This document shows, piece by piece, positions 60,100 to 64,000 of a stretch of 64,000 nt of DNA. The translations under genes were made by a program, and so were the position numbers. Location of the stretch: assembly GCA_014898425.1 (NCBI GenBank), contig RCSZ01000011.1, positions 1,486,501 through 1,550,500 on the forward strand, given 5' to 3'. The notes under the pieces are model-generated. The model saw only the letters and a list, made by a program, of their open reading frames with translations, had not been told where the DNA came from and ran no database searches. This DNA is from Botryotinia globosa (Eukaryota; Ascomycota; Leotiomycetes; Helotiales; Sclerotiniaceae). Position 1 is the stretch's first letter, and every line of letters begins with the position of its first letter.

Positions 60100-62782
60100 A
60101 TGAGAAATATCATCATTCCACAACCCAACTCACCATCTGGGTGGCAGGCTTATGCGAATGAGAAAGCCGTGGCCAGTATTCCACTACAAGCAGCTCAAGA
60201 TGTTAACCAGACTTCGGTAGGTGACCTTGTTCATTGAGTTCGATGTACAGTTGTTAATTTTGATCTCTACCATTCAGAGAATCGCAACGTTTCGTGGGGT
60301 TTTCCTTAATGCTTCCGCCGTTCTTCCACACTCTATGAGCCGAGTAAACACCTATGCCGATGTTCTTGCCCTGGACCAAACTACCATTATTGCGCCCAAC
60401 GACAACGGAACAATACTTATTGTCTCCCGGGTTCTCACCTCAAACGGTCCAGTGACCCTCACAGTTCCAAGAGGTCTTACGACAACATGTGTCGTCTCAA
60501 TCTACACATCAGTAATCAATCAGCCTATCACAGTAGCCACAGGTGATAATACCAGGCGTATCGCCCTCGATCAGATAGGAACCGGAAAGGTCAATGCTGG
60601 GGTAATTGTAGTCTTTAGTCCAAATGGTCTACAAATCGAATACCAGAGATACTATCCTTCTACTACCAGTAAAGAGCTTCAAGCAAGTTTGAACACGCAG
60701 CTTCAAATTGGCCTTATTCAATTCTGGCGAAATAGTTCCATATCGATTTCAGTTTGCTCTCATGTTGCAAAAATCAGTACGAGGCAACAAGCCTATGCAC
60801 TTATCAACACGCAAGCAAGGGCACTTGGTCAGCAACTGGCTGGCCAAGCAATGGCTGGAAAAAATATGAGCTATGCTCCAGTGTTGGTTCTCAGCCGATA
60901 TAAAGAGACGACCCAAGCTGCATTAAACGCTGCAACAGCATTTGAACAACAATTCGAACGCTTTCAGGATAAGTCACAGTCCTTGAACGTTCACATGCAA
61001 GCATGGAATGTCATGTTATCACAAGCTATCAATGAGTATAACATGCGAATCAGCATGCGCAACTTAGCACTCGAGAAATACGAGTCTTCTGTAAGAACAG
61101 CAACTAGCTGTTTTCAACAATTTGACAACGACGTTTTTGCTTTGGAATCTCTACGGATTGCTTTTCAATTGGGGTTGAGTAACTGGGCTTTCGAGCAAAG
61201 ATTGAGAGCTGTGTTCGAGATCCTGCAAGCAACCGTCAGTAAGTTACTTTACAACAACATGATGCTTTGATGATAGCTAAGAAGCGTCTAGCATTTGCAA
61301 TTGCAGTTGGTCAGCTCTGTCTTGGTAGTCCTGGCGGAGTTGCCCAAGGCGCGATAGCTGGAAGACAGGCGATTGGAGCTGTTGTCGCAGCAGAGAGGAT
61401 CGCTGGCCAGGTGAACAAAATTTTGTCCTCTGGCACATTACAAACTCTTCTAGACTGCATCGAGGCCCTTGGTACTTTGTATCCTTCGGTCGATACTATA
61501 GTGAGAACACTGATACAGTTTGGAAATAATCCAAACATCAATATTCCTACCACGGGGGATATCTCCGGCACAAGTCGAGGGGATGCTGATGCTGCCGCTA
61601 TCGTAACCATGGCTGCATGGGATAGATGGCTTTTAGAAGCCGACGATCAAATGTTATTCGCGGTTTCACAGGGTGTTGCAGGTGCAAGTGCGTACCAACT
61701 AGGCCTTCGAAAGCACGCTATCAATGGGAAACAATTGGCTCAAGCACAAGCAGAAGCAGTGAAATCTGGGTATGAATATGTTCAGACGCAGATGGAGGTC
61801 ATTCGGTGTTCTCAAAATATCGCAGATCTTCAAGCATTAAAGGCTGGGTTTGTTGGTCAAGAAGCTGTTTATCTTGAAGCCAAATCAATGTTCTATGACC
61901 GGGCTATGGCTTTGCGAACCAATGTCGTCCTCTCACTTCGAAATATGGCTTGGGCATATCGTTATTGGGCGCTTTCTGACAGTTCAATCACTCTCGATGG
62001 ACAAAAGCCTTTAGTCGAGTATCAACAAGATCTCTCTACCGTTATCATGGAGTTGGAACGCGCCGACTCAAGATGGGCTAGTGATCATCAACGTAAGTAC
62101 TTGATTGTGTTTCTGTCCTTTCGTAAAGATTTGCTAATTTTATGTTAGCTTTTAATTATGACATTCCATCGAACACAGTAGGATTATCCTCTTTACCAAA
62201 TCCATGTCCTGCTCGTTTTGGCAGTGTACTTACCACAAGAAAGATTAACCGACTGACCTGATGTCACAGCTCCCTTCCAACCAAGGTCAATCGATGATCA
62301 ATGGCATCAAGAGTAATGATAACACTGCTAGCTTTACTCTTCTGACCGAGAGACATCTTGCGAGTCAATTTGTAGAGGGGTCTCATTACCGATTGAATGG
62401 CATGGATCCTACTCTAAATGGAATTCTTCCTAGACCCGAAGCGATGCAAGGCGGCGTTGTTGTTGTGAAACTGCAAATCACAACATCGGGTATCTATTCA
62501 GATATCTACAATAACCAAGTATTCCATTTCTCCAGTCTCCCCCAGGTAAGAAGGTGCTCATATGATCTTTATTCAAATGGCACGAGAGGTACGACACGTG
62601 ACGAGCCTATATTCGAGACTAGAGATCATGCCGAGCCTACTCCCTTTACACAATGGAAGATTAAGTTGCTGAATCCTGGGGAAGTCATTTTGAATGGATT
62701 GAATGGAATCAATTTGAAATGGAAGGGGCGTGTTCGCTTTGATGAAAGACATCGATTGATTCGTGGTATCGAGGAATTGTAG
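60100..62782 (+). CDS. Large predicted helical protein with a hydrophobic Gly/Ala segment, unknown family
   Basis: Exons 60100-60216, 60278-61238, 61277-62092, 62149-62225 and 62270-62782 give about 827 residues with an open frame. The second intron is only 38 nt, but its donor GTAAGT and acceptor keep phase. Order: a short N-terminus (MRNIIIPQPNSPSGWQAYA); a beta-rich region near residues 60-160 (TILIVSRVLTSNGPVTLTVP, INQPITVATGD); a long helical region with many Gln (YESSVRTATSCFQQF); a hydrophobic small-residue segment (LAFAIAVGQLCLGSPGGVAQ and AIAGRQAIGAVVAAERIAG) near 365-400; more helices; and a C-terminal domain ending WKIKLLNPGEVILNGLNGIN then LKWKGRVRF. The organisation recalls pore-forming or toxin-complex proteins, but no named family is assigned. 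No signal peptide. Confidence 0.7.
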
Positions 62783-63113
62783 GAATGTCCTATAAGGTTA
62801 GCATAAAGCCTCGATAATGACTATCAGATCGCAATTGCTTGTTCAACTGGAACATGAATTTCAAAGATACCAACACAGTAATAATGACGGGCTGTTTGAT
62901 ATTCGTACTCGATATGGTTCAAAAAATTATAGTTTGTGGTCCTCCTGTCGTACTAAGATATATCATATTATCTAGGTACAACAGTTAGCCCCCCGAATAT
63001 AGGTGTCTTACTTCTGAGCCTAAGCCCCTAAGTCCTCAGGTGACTGTAATCACAACAATAACCCTACTCCCATCCCAATACATAGACCCCAATCTCGGCC
63101 TCAGACGGTTTTT
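62783..63113. other. Intergenic between convergent genes
   Basis: 3' regions only; nothing recognised. Confidence 0.6.
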
Positions 63114-63554
63114 TCATTCCGTTTCCTCCCAGTGCAGCGGCTTGTTCTCAGCAACCCACGTCTTCTCCGCCTGGCTACCAAATGGCGGTGCATACATCCC
63201 ATTAACCTTCCAGAGCCGACGCTCCGTCTCGTCAATGTGATATTCCCAGTTGTATCCTTTATCCTCAAGGTGGGGTTTAAGCGCGTTATCAACTTTCGAA
63301 GTCCAATGCGCATACTGTTTTGGGTCGTCCATGTGAACTGCAATATGGTCGACTACAATCCGAATGAAAGGTGTGGTTGTCTGCTCCCCGCCAACATACA
63401 TGTTTACATCGGAAACCTCTGTGAAAATAATAACGACGTAGAAAGCGGGTAGACCGACATTGGTGTAGAGTTTGGTGATGTCCTGTGATAATAACTTTTT
63501 GGACTTTGCATCGTCAAAGACACCTTTTGGGTGATAGATATTCCAAAAAGGCAT
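63114..63554 (-). CDS. Tautomerase-superfamily protein (cis-CaaD / oxalocrotonate tautomerase-like)
   Basis: A single exon of 146 residues starting MPFWNIYHPKGVFDDAKSKK, so Pro2 becomes the catalytic N-terminal proline after Met removal. KLLSQDITKLYTNVGLPAFYVVIIFTEV fits the first beta-alpha-beta unit of fungal tautomerase-3-type proteins, followed by PFIRIVVDHIAVHM and a C-terminal KVNGMYAPPFGSQAEKTW. Bacterial relatives include cis-3-chloroacrylic acid dehalogenase; the fungal substrate is unknown. Cytosolic, with no signal peptide. Confidence 0.88.
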   Translation of the reverse strand: MPFWNIYHPKGVFDDAKSKKLLSQDITKLYTNVGLPAFYVVIIFTEVSDVNMYVGGEQTTTPFIRIVVDHIAVHMDDPKQYAHWTSKVDNALKPHLEDKGYNWEYHIDETERRLWKVNGMYAPPFGSQAEKTWVAENKPLHWEETE

Positions 63555-64000
63555 AGTTCGTTTCTTTGGAAAAAGTCTTTGAGTGATTGTGGACGCGATT
63601 TCTTCGAGAACGAGAGTATTGAGATGCGTGTTGAGAAAACCTTTGCTACAAGTTCTCGTCCATCTCTTTTAATTTATATGCGCTGATAACCTCGGTCAGA
63701 TGATACCAAAATGATTACTTTTACCAGTTTTATTATTAGAGTCGTCTTAACTGGATAGGGATATTCAACTGCCGCCCGGAAAAGAATACCAACTTAAAAT
63801 AATGAATCCGGGGTAACTATCGAAGTGTCAAGCGGCAGATCGGAGCTATTCTGTGATTACTATTCATCGTTTTGTGATTACTATTCATCGTTCTGGTGAG
63901 ACATTACCGCGCTAGAGAATAGACTGATTTTATTCTAGCAAGATGATTTATCCATAGATTCATGTCGAAGAACACTATGCCTGTTACACCGACTCGACCG
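63555..64000. other. Right edge, intergenic, with a 21-bp tandem duplication
   Basis: TGTGATTACTATTCATCGTT plus one base occurs twice in tandem (63852-63872, 63873-63893). No gene visible before the window ends. Confidence 0.55.

Noticed and set aside
1..64000. CRISPR arrays, bacterial operons, rRNA or tRNA genes
   Set aside because: No spaced direct repeats, ribosome binding sites or recognisable tRNA A/B boxes were seen; spliceosomal introns show a eukaryotic genome.

Overview
The window is nuclear DNA from a filamentous ascomycete. The genes are scattered on both strands and broken by short GT-AG introns (about 38-180 nt). They include a GH7 cellobiohydrolase with a fungal CBM1, a Zn2Cys6 regulator, SAT4/Pth11-type membrane proteins, a NACHT-type NLR, a type III polyketide synthase and Kap123. 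Several A/T-only islands look like repeats destroyed by RIP (repeat-induced C-to-T mutation). The gene repertoire fits a plant-associated Leotiomycete such as a member of the Sclerotiniaceae. That placement rests on gene content and recalled homology, not on a search.

Layout. 1-6.2 kb: the end of a gene cut by the left edge, the C-terminal part of a conserved fungal membrane-anchored protein, and a decayed NRPS-like adenylation domain. 6.25-9.8 kb: intact KAP123 importin. 11-12.2 kb: an 8-bp minisatellite followed by two TA-flanked inverted-repeat elements. 13.3-15.8 kb: two paralogous small secreted proteins. 16.7-19.4 kb: a large basic/acidic protein with a PIP-box-like motif and a CGCGTCAA/TTGACGCG dyad upstream. 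21.5-25.2 kb: divergent SAT4-type membrane protein and cytochrome P450. 26.5-29.4 kb: an NLR pseudogene fused to the C-terminal half of a second SAT4 gene. 30.2-32.3 and 36.9-38.4 kb: two A/T-rich transposons sharing terminal repeats; the second sits inside an O-methyltransferase pseudogene. 32.7-34.6 kb: a Zn2Cys6 regulator and a small membrane protein. 39.8-45 kb: type III PKS, BUD22-like ribosome-biogenesis protein, SDR reductase. 45-49.3 kb: gene-poor, with two decayed genes and a MITE. 49.4-51 kb: cellobiohydrolase. 53.7-54.4 kb: secreted sulfotransferase-like protein. 55.4-62.8 kb: an alpha-xenorhabdolysin-A-like pore-forming-toxin homologue and a five-exon 827-aa protein with a glycine/alanine hydrophobic segment, separated by an A/T island. 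63.1-63.6 kb: tautomerase-family enzyme.

Housekeeping genes (KAP123, BUD22, probably the 16.7-19.3 kb gene) alternate with accessory DNA: secreted proteins, plant-cell-wall degradation, secondary metabolism, possible toxins and decayed genes. The region most worth a second look is 55.4-62.8 kb, which holds two large predicted helical proteins with membrane-insertion-type segments. The clearest piece of genome history is the TA-flanked insertion in the methyltransferase: removing it with one TA restores the local reading frame.
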